A stretch of DNA of 64,000 nt from Thermodesulfobacteriota bacterium (GTDB lineage Bacteria; Desulfobacterota; DSM-4660; Desulfatiglandales; Desulfatiglandaceae). The notes below the pieces were generated by a model. That model worked only from the letters and a program-made list of their open reading frames with translations, did no database searches and was not told the DNA's origin. This document shows, one piece after another, positions 54,348 to 63,099 of this stretch (the first letter of the stretch is position 1; each line of letters opens with the position of its first letter). Location of the stretch: positions 35,000-98,999 of the forward strand of contig JANQDY010000062.1 of NCBI GenBank assembly GCA_028278625.1, read 5' to 3'. A program made the position numbers and the translations under genes.

Positions 54348-55574
54348 TCAAGAAACTAGCTCATTCAAGAAAGAACATAGTTCATTCGCCTGTTCTTTAG
54401 TGGAAAACCTTTGTATCTTTTGGTTTTCTTTAATTGAGGCGGAAGAAAAACTTCCTATGTCTTTGAAAAATAGCTTAATTTCCTCTAAGCTAGAACATAG
54501 TTTTCCCTTATCAGTGCTAGCAACAATTTTTCCAATTTCAGAATTTGAACCTGCTATTGCTAGTATGGGAGGTTTCATCGGTAGCAATTTAGTAAGCTTT
54601 CCGCAAATCGATCCAGCTTTTAAATCATCAGTGCAGTTTAGGTCTTCTAGCACAATGTTGGCAACGGATCTTTGAGATTCCATATTTACTTGATCTGAAC
54701 TGCACGGTGTCAAAATACAAACTAGATCTTCAATGCCATTTTCTCTTGAATAATTTAAAATCTTTTCCTTTATTTTGTGAGTACCAGTAGATCTCATCAA
54801 TAATCTTATGTTTCCATGGCATCTCAATGCCTCCAGAAGCAGAAAAATAGGTTTTAGGCAGTGTTCATAAAGAAATCCGGCATAATATACATATGGTTTT
54901 CGAAAAACATTTGGGATATCGAATTTTACGAACTTTTCCTCAGTATAGTGTTCCGACCATCCGTGGTAAATTACTTTGGCGAGCTTATCATAAGTATTTT
55001 CATGCATCCTTGCCCATGTTTCGCTAACTGTGGTGATAGCTTGGCTTGGTTTTAATAGATATTTCTCTATTTTCTGATCAATAGTTGCGGAAATGTAATT
55101 CGTTCTGTTCCTGAGTGCTCCAGGATCCCTGAAGTCAGCTATCCACGGAATGTTGTATTTCACTGAAAAGTAGCGGGCGATCCAATGCGGAGCTGCAGGT
55201 CCATAGCTTGAAATAATGCAATGGAGTTTTGGTAGCTGATTTAGTATCATTAATTCTTGCTTTTTCAGGGGAAAATACCAATCAAACATACTTGTTTCTA
55301 GAGATCGTAGACTGATTCGAAAACGTTTTGGGATTTTTCTATATTTGCTGATTGGTTTTGGGACATTGAATTCTACATGACTTGATTGATGTTTAGATAT
55401 TCTTATAATATTTGATTCAGAAATGTTCACACTAGCGGAGCCACTAGAGTGAGTAGTGAGAATCCAGGGCATCCAACCGAACGAAGTCATGTGCTCTACT
55501 ATTTCACCAAATCTTCGAGCCGCTATATGATTCAAAGGTGGAAAGAAATAAGTTATGAGAAGCATGTTCTTCAT
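54348..55574 (-). CDS. divergent glycosyltransferase (GT4-like)
   Basis: A 408-residue protein. The start LLITYFFPPLNHIAARRFGEIVEHMTSFGW is the usual opening of GT-B enzymes of the colanic-acid type (WcaI-like), and YVYYAGFLYEHCLKPIFLLLEAL near 230 marks the donor half. No clear E-x7-E motif could be found (region VANIVLEDLNCTDDLKAGSICGKL), so activity is less certain. GGAG precedes ATG 55574. AT-rich coding sequence. Confidence 0.75.
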   Translation of the reverse strand: MKNMLLITYFFPPLNHIAARRFGEIVEHMTSFGWMPWILTTHSSGSASVNISESNIIRISKHQSSHVEFNVPKPISKYRKIPKRFRISLRSLETSMFDWYFPLKKQELMILNQLPKLHCIISSYGPAAPHWIARYFSVKYNIPWIADFRDPGALRNRTNYISATIDQKIEKYLLKPSQAITTVSETWARMHENTYDKLAKVIYHGWSEHYTEEKFVKFDIPNVFRKPYVYYAGFLYEHCLKPIFLLLEALRCHGNIRLLMRSTGTHKIKEKILNYSRENGIEDLVCILTPCSSDQVNMESQRSVANIVLEDLNCTDDLKAGSICGKLTKLLPMKPPILAIAGSNSEIGKIVASTDKGKLCSSLEEIKLFFKDIGSFSSASIKENQKIQRFSTKEQANELCSFLNELVS

Positions 55575-55608
55575 ATCATCTCCTCAAATTCAAAATGATT
55601 CAGACGAT

Positions 55609-56751
55609 TCAGCATTCAAGTAGACTTAGAATCATATTCCACATTTGCACTGAGGCATTTTTCTGAACTTTTGCAGCAGTAACAATTTTATCGATTATGT
55701 AATTGCGTCTTGATTCAGAAATGACCATTTCAAGTCTATTGTGGAGGTCAAAATGACTTAATTCAGGTGAGATTAAGCCCTCTTTGAAACCATAATCTTC
55801 AAAGAGCATAGTATATTTATGGCTCCATCCAGTTCCAAGTGCAGGGATGCCTTGAGAAAGCGCACTAACTAAGCCATGAAATCGTGAGCTAATAACAGCT
55901 TCACTGGCACCAATAATTCCTTTAACATAAAGTGAATTCTTTTCACATACAATACTAATATCTTCACCAACTGCATTTACGATTCTTCGGCATAAATCTA
56001 AATCGTCTTTCTCTTCATGAATAAGAATAAAAGGGCTTTTTCCTCTATCATGAATATGTTTCACGCATTTTCTCATAAAGTCAATATAAGAGTTGCCACG
56101 CTTATCGGAAGTCATATCGATCATTCTATAATTGGGAATTATGCAAAATCTATTTTTTTTAGTGTCAAAGTCCTCAGGAAGTTCACCATCCAAGAGGTTT
56201 GTGAAATCTGGCGCTATTTTTATATTATTTCGCTTTCCTGTAACGTCAACCATGTATCCATAAGATAACCTGTCCCTGGCAAAGACTAAGTCGGCATATT
56301 CGACAATGGTGTTTAAAGCTGACCGGATTTGCCTGCTTTTAAAGGGACCAAAGGCCTGTGGCAAAAATACGACTTTTGTCCCCTGTTTCTTCCACTTCTT
56401 TGCAGCTTTTGCAGCAATTTGGGTTTGATATGGTCCCCAATGATCAGCATAGGCAAATCCAGACGCATCGAGAACAACATCTAGTTCTGAATCCAGCACC
56501 ATGCCGTAGGCCGAACGTAATCTTTTCGGAATTAAAGCGCCGAAATAGCCCCATTGAATTCCGAATTTTCTCAGCCACAATTTTTGATAGAGCCCAATTC
56601 TGCATCTGTCAAGATAGGGGGATGGATTTCCCCAAGGATCTATTGAAAATGACGCACAAGGAAGCGCCTCCGCAAGTCTGGATTGGATGGTGCGGAGCAT
56701 AAGTTCTGCCCCTTTGTTAACAAAACCCGCTCCCCTTATTTCGATTAGCAT
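55609..56751 (-). CDS. polysaccharide pyruvyl transferase family protein
   Basis: A 380-residue protein from ATG 56751, which begins LIEIRGAGFVNKGAELMLRTI, the normal N-terminus of the family; longer starts are unlikely. Family marks are VVLDASGFAYADHWG near 83, VVFLPQAFGPFKSRQIR near 118, and SSRFHGLVSALSQGIPALGTGWSHKY near 300. Members use phosphoenolpyruvate to add ketal-linked pyruvate to a glycan sugar. The start overlaps the F420-beta-family gene by 7 bases, so both are translated together. Confidence 0.88.
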   Translation of the reverse strand: MLIEIRGAGFVNKGAELMLRTIQSRLAEALPCASFSIDPWGNPSPYLDRCRIGLYQKLWLRKFGIQWGYFGALIPKRLRSAYGMVLDSELDVVLDASGFAYADHWGPYQTQIAAKAAKKWKKQGTKVVFLPQAFGPFKSRQIRSALNTIVEYADLVFARDRLSYGYMVDVTGKRNNIKIAPDFTNLLDGELPEDFDTKKNRFCIIPNYRMIDMTSDKRGNSYIDFMRKCVKHIHDRGKSPFILIHEEKDDLDLCRRIVNAVGEDISIVCEKNSLYVKGIIGASEAVISSRFHGLVSALSQGIPALGTGWSHKYTMLFEDYGFKEGLISPELSHFDLHNRLEMVISESRRNYIIDKIVTAAKVQKNASVQMWNMILSLLEC

Positions 56752-58103
56752 GTTGAGGTTCTCGTCTTTTGCGATTCTTTCGGTCTTGAAAAAGTTTTTC
56801 TGATTATCTTTTGAAGATATCGCAGAGGAAATGAAAAAATAAGGATACAAAAATCTATTTTTCTTGAATAATGTACCTGTTTCAACAAGGCTCGTCTGAA
56901 ATCAGAATCGTCCAGCTTTAGAGAATATTTTAGACTCTTTGCGTATTTTCTTTTGTTCACAGGGCAAGTGGTATAATCCATGACAAATTTGACATACTCA
57001 GGCAACTGAAATTCGGTTTCTTTCCAAGCTTTTACATAGCTGGCCCATTCTCTTTTCTTGTCATCTATGTGCTGACCCTTCAGCATTTCCTTATATTGAA
57101 GAGAACGTACTTCAATGGCATTTCCACGTTGTAATGATCGAAAAGCACTGAGTCCCTTAGGCGTTCTCAATATAATTGCCGACTCGCCCATATCTCTGTT
57201 TACGCCCGCTATTTCGTGGGGATCGCCAATTGTTATGTCCGAAAAAATATTCATCTTATCAAAACAGATTCTGCATCTAGCCGGCGTAAAATAGTCTTTA
57301 ATCTGCAACCTGACTCCAGACGGAAGTATTTTGTTTTGCCCGTTTTTAGTTTGGATATGGATATTTCCAGGATAGCCCCCGCAAGCCTTATCTTTGAATG
57401 CAATATTCAGCTCGGATTTATTTCCTATCCCTGATGAATAAATAAAATAGTCCAAAGCGGCATAAGTCATCACCCTTTCACAAATCAAACCAATTATAAG
57501 AATGATATTCTTCCGTATCTCTGGCAGTTGGTCCATGATGTTTGCTAGGCCGTGAACCTGGCATGGGGTACCCACAAAAACAACCCTCTTTTCGGAATGA
57601 AGAATCTCTTTCAATACAGAAAGAACAGGAACAGGGCAGTATTTCGATTTTTGGGAATCCATAACCTCCTCTGCACAGTGGGCCAAGCAGGCCCTGGGGC
57701 GAGGAGGAATTCCCCAATCCATCACAACCGAAACCGCTGCATCGGCGAGTCCATTGTCTATCATCTCGATTGTCAAAGCGGAAACAATACCACCACTTTG
57801 TGAACTATAATATATCTTCTGATTCTTAGCTTTGCCAACGTATGACTCAAGACAAATCCCTGAAAATGGATCCATAGGCATCCTATTCCATAAGTCATCA
57901 GAAAAATGTTTGCCGGAACATACGGACAAGCACAAACCACAATTCTTGCATAGATTCGTGGTAATAAAAGGGAAATAATGGCCTCCAGTTGTTTCTTTGA
58001 AATATATGGCATAAGAAGGACAAACAGCAGAACAGGCTCCGCAAGAGGTACAAAGATTTTCTCGGACAATTTGGTTTACGTTTCTTTCAGCCAAGGATTT
58101 CAA
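56745..58103 (-). CDS. coenzyme F420 hydrogenase/dehydrogenase beta-subunit family iron-sulfur protein
   Basis: A 452-residue protein. Two 4Fe-4S motifs come first: CTSCGACSAVCP at 18-29 and CKNCGLCLSVC near 52-62. The F420-hydrogenase beta N- and C-terminal domains follow (YYSSQSGGIVSALTIEMI; VVFVGTPCQVHGLANIM; PARCRICFDKMNIFSDITIGDPHE). The start is TTG 58103; a TTG nine bases later fits the GAGG site better, so the first residues are uncertain. The family is found in glycan loci next to pyruvyl transferases, with unknown reaction; use of F420 itself is not implied. It lies 3 bases after the flippase gene. Confidence 0.85.
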   Translation of the reverse strand: MKSLAERNVNQIVRENLCTSCGACSAVCPSYAIYFKETTGGHYFPFITTNLCKNCGLCLSVCSGKHFSDDLWNRMPMDPFSGICLESYVGKAKNQKIYYSSQSGGIVSALTIEMIDNGLADAAVSVVMDWGIPPRPRACLAHCAEEVMDSQKSKYCPVPVLSVLKEILHSEKRVVFVGTPCQVHGLANIMDQLPEIRKNIILIIGLICERVMTYAALDYFIYSSGIGNKSELNIAFKDKACGGYPGNIHIQTKNGQNKILPSGVRLQIKDYFTPARCRICFDKMNIFSDITIGDPHEIAGVNRDMGESAIILRTPKGLSAFRSLQRGNAIEVRSLQYKEMLKGQHIDDKKREWASYVKAWKETEFQLPEYVKFVMDYTTCPVNKRKYAKSLKYSLKLDDSDFRRALLKQVHYSRKIDFCILIFSFPLRYLQKIIRKTFSRPKESQKTRTSTC

Positions 58104-58106
58104 ACC

Positions 58107-59621
58107 TCAATTGTCCGAAGAATTTCTAAATTTGTTTAGTAAACGGGCAAGAATTATAGACGATGTTTCGCGCATTGATTTTCGACAGTAGCTAAACCCT
58201 GCATACATAGAGGCAAAGAGCAAAAGGAAAAGCCCATCCCAAAAAAAAGAATGCTGATTCAAGTTCCACTTCAATACCATTAGTATAATTCCGGCAGTTC
58301 CTGCAGCTGCGAGGGGTGAAAAGAGCGTTTTAAGAAAGAGGGGTACAGTTACAGGTGTTCCGTAAAAACAGTAAAAAAGAGACGGAATTAGAATCAAGTA
58401 ATTCATTATAGCGTAAGCACAGGCAATCCCTTCTATGCCATATGAGAGCCCCATGAAAAAGGAGATGCTGCACAAAAAGCCATTCGATATGCCCCAGTAA
58501 AAATATCTTTTATGAAAGCCACTGCTTAACAGAACAATACCACGAGTCCCCGCAACTGGTTGAATCATGCCAGCAAAGGCAAGGATGCGAAAAACCGAAA
58601 CTGCCCCCATCCATTGTTGGCCTAGTGTTAGAAAAACAATGAATTCAGCTTCGATTATACAATACACCGCGATTGGAATTGTTAATGTCGCTGTAACATC
58701 GATTATACGTTGATAGTATTTTTCATATCGTTGGGGTTCATTTCTCAGCTTGCTGAGCACTGGCATCGCAACACTTGCTATCGGTCCTCGAATTTGGCTC
58801 ATAGGCAACATAAATAACTGATACGCTTTAGAATAGAGCCCCAAAGAGCCTGAACCAATATAGCGACCGATGAGAATATTGTCCAAATTGCGCGCAAAGT
58901 AGTTTACAAAGTTGAATCCCGTTACATATAAACCGAAATTTAGCATGCTGCGTACTCCAGAACCTTTTTGCATCCGGCCCGGAAACCACTGGCAGAAAAA
59001 GAGTGTTAAAGAAATGGACGCAAAAGCCGAAGCAGTTGAGCCACCGACTAGCGCCCAGTAGCGCCAATCATTGGAGGCCAGAAAAATAGCAGTAGTGAAT
59101 GAAATGCTTTGTGCCAGGATCTGGACAAAAGCAAGACATCCAAAACGCATGTTGCGGTTCAGTAGAGCGGTGTGCTGAATGCCTAAACCGGTGATGATGA
59201 ATGAAACAGAAAGAACAGCAGTGACCATAGTTAACTCTGGCTTATCATAGAACAAAGCGACGAGAGGGGATGCAACCAGTACACATAAACCGATAAAGAT
59301 ACTTACCAGAACATTTATCCAAAACAACATGCTGATTTGTTCGTGGCTAATATTATCTTTTTGAATGGTTGCCATAGAGAGACCAGCGTCTTTAAACATT
59401 TGAGCAAAATTGATAACGACAGCAACCATGCTTATTAAACCGAAATCAGCAGGCGTCAACAACCGAGCAAGAAACATCGTTCCAGTAATTTGTATAATAA
59501 ATTGAATTACCTGTGCAGCCATGGTAATTAAACCACCATGAACTGATTGGGTAGCCAAATTGCGATCTGGACTGCCGGAATTGAAAATACGATCCGGCTT
59601 CAACGGTTTGAGGTTCAGCAT
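58107..59621 (-). CDS. Wzx-type lipopolysaccharide/exopolysaccharide flippase (MOP superfamily)
   Basis: About 504 residues with 12-14 hydrophobic segments. The start region GLITMAAQVIQFIIQITGTMFLARLLTPADFGLISMVAVVINF is typical of the WzxC/TuaB type of polysaccharide transporter, and LFMLPMSQIRGPIASVAMPVLSKL lies in the middle. It moves undecaprenyl-linked repeat units across the inner membrane. ATG 59621 is chosen over a TTG upstream; neither has a clear ribosome site. Confidence 0.9.
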   Translation of the reverse strand: MLNLKPLKPDRIFNSGSPDRNLATQSVHGGLITMAAQVIQFIIQITGTMFLARLLTPADFGLISMVAVVINFAQMFKDAGLSMATIQKDNISHEQISMLFWINVLVSIFIGLCVLVASPLVALFYDKPELTMVTAVLSVSFIITGLGIQHTALLNRNMRFGCLAFVQILAQSISFTTAIFLASNDWRYWALVGGSTASAFASISLTLFFCQWFPGRMQKGSGVRSMLNFGLYVTGFNFVNYFARNLDNILIGRYIGSGSLGLYSKAYQLFMLPMSQIRGPIASVAMPVLSKLRNEPQRYEKYYQRIIDVTATLTIPIAVYCIIEAEFIVFLTLGQQWMGAVSVFRILAFAGMIQPVAGTRGIVLLSSGFHKRYFYWGISNGFLCSISFFMGLSYGIEGIACAYAIMNYLILIPSLFYCFYGTPVTVPLFLKTLFSPLAAAGTAGIILMVLKWNLNQHSFFWDGLFLLLFASMYAGFSYCRKSMRETSSIILARLLNKFRNSSDN

Positions 59622-59919
59622 CAGGCGAGAACAACGCAAAACCAGAACGGGAAGTTCGAAATGTGAAAATGTGATTCTAAATACCGGGTTGTAGGTTTCG
59701 ACAAAACGCCATATTCACAATGGCTTGAACCCCATCTTAAGGCATAGCTCCGCTCTTCAAGTTCCAACTTGTTATTCAGCTAAAACAGCGTTGGCAAGCT
59801 CTTAGCCATTCCTAAATTCAGTTAAGCAGCAAATTACTCAACAACAAGCCAAGTTCACAATTCTGTATTTCTCTGGACTTCTTCTTAGAAAGACAACTCA
59901 TGAACACAAAAGATATCTT

Positions 59920-62619
59920 TCAAGACCCAGCCGTATAATAGCTGGAATAATATTTATGAAAGTACTTATAATAGGCCTCTTTTTTGAGATCCACACGGTT
60001 AAGAACGATGCCAAGTATATTGGCTTGCGCCATTTTCAACTGGTCGACACTATTTCTTAACATCTCACGCTTTATGTGACCTGCCCGTACTACTAGGAGC
60101 ACCCCATCAGTTCTGGGGGCTAGAACAAGGGCGTCGCTCATGGGTAAGATGGGTGGTGTATCGATAATCAGGCAGTCAAATCGGTCTTTCAGTTGTGAAA
60201 TCAGAAAGGCCATGCGATTTGATCCCATGACCTCACTTGGATTGGGTGCAAGCCGGCCTGCCGGCAGCAGAAAGAGATTTTTTGTATCTGTTCTAACAAT
60301 GGCTTCATCTATGGCTTTTCCCAAAAACGGAAGGCTTTCTTTTCCAATGAGAGCCCGTTTATAAACCTGATCGAAATCAACGGGATCAAAGGAGGCCTGA
60401 TCGGATTCAACTTCCTGTGACTCTTTGAAGTGAAAAACTCCCTTTCTCATTTGCAGGGCTGTGCGAAGCGCTTCTATCATATGAATCATCAGAGGACCCT
60501 TCAGGTCATCCTCCGCTAAAATTCCCATGTTGATGATAATAAACGCCAGTTTTTGTCCAGTATCTCTTTGGCGTCTGATGGCCTGAGTGGCCTGTTCTGT
60601 TGTAATGAGGCCAGATCTGCCGAGCACGACCGCCAGTTTTCGGTTATTCGGTCGCGTCAGCCAGTTGATGTCTTTTATGAGGCCCCTTACAAATCGGATT
60701 TCTACCAGATCTTTGTTATCTTTAAGATGAAGCGTGCCGTTCTTTTTTTGAAGTGAGACGAGTCTGATAAGGTCGCTAATTCCCACAGATTTATTCGGCT
60801 GAGTTTTATCAACGTTCGTTCCGAAAAGGTCCAGGATGATCCCCGTAAGCCCTGGGGAATTGTTTTCAGGAACGACATTGCTTAAGCTTGGTTTTCGAAG
60901 GTCAGCATCTATCATGAGAACGGATTTCCCAGCTTGTGCTAAGGTGTGTGCAAGGTTCAAGGCGGTAATTGTTTTTCCTTCCCCCTGCGCAGCACTGGTG
61001 AGCAAAATTGCGCGAAAAGTGTTATCCAGGAACGAAAAATTGACATTCGTCCGAAGGGTTCGAAAAGATTCCGCGTACCTGGAATTCGATGGATAGTCTC
61101 CGAGAAAAATCGGAAAATTCTTGGCAGTATTTGTCTCAGTCGACTTGCCCTTTCTTTTGTCCGCTTCGGGAATGACTGAAAGGACCGGCAGGTCCAGATG
61201 TTTTTGAACGTCATCTTCCGTATGTATGGAGCGATCCAGGTATTGTCGAAGAAAGGCCAGGCATAACCCTGTCATAAGACCGAAAATAATACTCAGAACA
61301 AAATTCAGTTTCTTGTTCGGTTTAAAGGGCGTAAGAGGCAGTACGGCTTTTTCAACGATTCTAATATTGGACAAGTCCACATCTTTGATGAGATTGGATT
61401 CCTCTATCTTCGACAAGAGGGTGTCGTACAGCTTCTGGTTGGTTCTGACGCCTCTTTGAAGAATGGAATACTTCAACTCCTTTCGATTTGTGCTCAATGC
61501 TTCCTGGCCGAAATCTGCGATTGTACGCTCCATGGCCTTTTCCTTGGCCAGCAGGACGGCCCGTTCCGCTTCAAGACTTTTTATCTCTTTATTGATTTCT
61601 TGAGCTAGTTTCTTCTCTGTTTTTTCAATTTTAGTTTTAATCTGTATGATTTTCGGGTGTTTTGATTTGTAAACCTTGCTGAGTCGGGAGAGCTCCACTT
61701 CGGCGTTTAATAATTGCGTGTTCAGACTGTCAATAACCGGATTCCCTATAAGAGAACGAATTCCCAGTTTTCCAACTCCCAAGCGGAGTGATCGTTTCAG
61801 TTCATGCAGTTTTGCCTCTACTTCCAGGCGTTTGTTTCGGGCTTGGAGCTGAGCATCATTAAAATCCGCAATTTTCTGAGAGATGAGCTTTTGTTTCCCC
61901 TCGATGGAAAAAAGATTTTCCTGCTGCTTGTAGTCCAGAAAGGCCTCCTCTGACCCTTCCAGTTTGCTTTTCATTTCGTTTAACTGCTCTCTCATCCAAT
62001 TGAGCGTATCTTTGGAAGATCTCAGCTTGTTGGCGATGTTGAACTCAATGTAGGTGGCCGCGAGGGAATTGGCGATGCAAAAAGCCATTTCAGGGTTGCT
62101 GTCCTGGACCGAAATTCTTAACAGCCTGGTATTCTTGACTTCTTGAATGTCTATCCTTGAACGAAGGGAGTCTATCTCTCGAGTGAGCTGCGCATCATCC
62201 GTTAGCGGTTTTTCTTCATGTCCCAGAAGTCGGTGAATCGATTTCTTGATCCTGGACAAAAACGCATCCCAGGAATTTACCTCCGGCGTTGTCTTGCCTT
62301 GATTCAGTTTAAGGCGACCAATTAGAGTTTCTATTATCTGACGGGAGGTGATTAGTGTAGAATGGGTTTTGAGTGTAACCGCCTGGGACGCATAGCTAGC
62401 AGCAAAGTCGATTCCTTCACCGTTAAGAGGCGATTTGCTTCTTTCTTCATCAATAACAAGCGTAGCCGTTGCACGATAAAGCGGTTTCATTCGGAAAGTA
62501 AAAAACATGGTCAGTAGGACCATGATGACGAGAGAACTGAGGATGATCCATTTTTGTTTTCTGATAACGCCGTAATATTCAGAAAGGTGTAGTGACATAT
62601 TGGGTTTTTGGTTTTCCAT
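59920..62619 (-). CDS. Wzc-like polysaccharide co-polymerase / BY-kinase with inserted PATAN (DUF4388)-like domain
   Basis: An 899-residue inner-membrane protein, about 150 longer than usual Wzc-type proteins. The Wzz domain has membrane segments at about 24-41 and 438-456 with periplasmic coiled coil (200-400) between. The cytoplasmic tyrosine-kinase domain has Walker A SAAQGEGKT at 542-550 and Walker A' MIDADLRKP at 569-577; Walker B LIIDTPPI is only at 817-824. Between them, residues 613-735 form an extra domain (GISDLIRLVSLQKKNGTLHLKD; FVRGLIKDINW; VLGRSGLITTEQATQAI; LKGPLMIHMIEALRTAL; GVFHFKES), matching the PATAN/DUF4388 pattern. The C-terminus has a seven-Tyr cluster (883-895) for autophosphorylation. 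It controls chain length and export. First gene of the minus-strand glycan genes. Confidence 0.9.
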   Translation of the reverse strand: MENQKPNMSLHLSEYYGVIRKQKWIILSSLVIMVLLTMFFTFRMKPLYRATATLVIDEERSKSPLNGEGIDFAASYASQAVTLKTHSTLITSRQIIETLIGRLKLNQGKTTPEVNSWDAFLSRIKKSIHRLLGHEEKPLTDDAQLTREIDSLRSRIDIQEVKNTRLLRISVQDSNPEMAFCIANSLAATYIEFNIANKLRSSKDTLNWMREQLNEMKSKLEGSEEAFLDYKQQENLFSIEGKQKLISQKIADFNDAQLQARNKRLEVEAKLHELKRSLRLGVGKLGIRSLIGNPVIDSLNTQLLNAEVELSRLSKVYKSKHPKIIQIKTKIEKTEKKLAQEINKEIKSLEAERAVLLAKEKAMERTIADFGQEALSTNRKELKYSILQRGVRTNQKLYDTLLSKIEESNLIKDVDLSNIRIVEKAVLPLTPFKPNKKLNFVLSIIFGLMTGLCLAFLRQYLDRSIHTEDDVQKHLDLPVLSVIPEADKRKGKSTETNTAKNFPIFLGDYPSNSRYAESFRTLRTNVNFSFLDNTFRAILLTSAAQGEGKTITALNLAHTLAQAGKSVLMIDADLRKPSLSNVVPENNSPGLTGIILDLFGTNVDKTQPNKSVGISDLIRLVSLQKKNGTLHLKDNKDLVEIRFVRGLIKDINWLTRPNNRKLAVVLGRSGLITTEQATQAIRRQRDTGQKLAFIIINMGILAEDDLKGPLMIHMIEALRTALQMRKGVFHFKESQEVESDQASFDPVDFDQVYKRALIGKESLPFLGKAIDEAIVRTDTKNLFLLPAGRLAPNPSEVMGSNRMAFLISQLKDRFDCLIIDTPPILPMSDALVLAPRTDGVLLVVRAGHIKREMLRNSVDQLKMAQANILGIVLNRVDLKKEAYYKYFHKYYSSYYTAGS

Positions 62620-63099
62620 GTTTCAGGCGCTATTGCCTACGCTAGACGCTTTTTCCCGCATTCGAATGATGTAGGGTACCAAAGCAGACATCGAGATTTT
62701 CCGAGACGGCTTAGGAAAAGAATATAAAAATCCCTTTAACCCTCATGCTGGCTTTGCCATTCGCTTTTCAGCGAAGATAAAAGACAGGTTTCGGTATCGA
62801 GTGTAAAAACAGACAGCAACCCATGGGCAATGCTTGCCGTCAGTTCATCGATTCACTAAAAATATAAAATAAATAGGGTTTTTATTGCAAGGGGGGTTAT
62901 ATGGGTGGGAAACTATAAAAAAGGTAGGTTTTACATATTAAAGATGAGAATTTGTAAATGAAGTCAGTAACGATTAAAAGAGTAGGACCTAACCCGGACA
63001 AGCCGGAACCATAAAGGTAAAAACATTTATAGCTTTGTTTGATTTTGATTTCATAGACTTATACCATGATGACAACCGCTATTTTTGGAGATGCTCATC
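62620..63099. other. 480-base AT-rich intergenic region
   Basis: Separates the divergent wzc-like gene and the right-edge gene. A perfect hairpin TTCGCT-TTTC-AGCGAA is at 62760-62775. At 62987-63018, ACCT and AGGT flank CCGG-ACAAG-CCGG, a possible small stem-loop. 62850-62990 is strongly AT-rich. A GGAG ribosome site lies at 63087-63090. No coding gene, tRNA or clear terminator is seen; Wza, which often precedes wzc, is absent. Confidence 0.6.

Noticed and set aside
59622..59919. small gene or RNA between wzx and wzc
   Set aside because: No open frame with a ribosome site, no convincing hairpin and no T tract could be seen.
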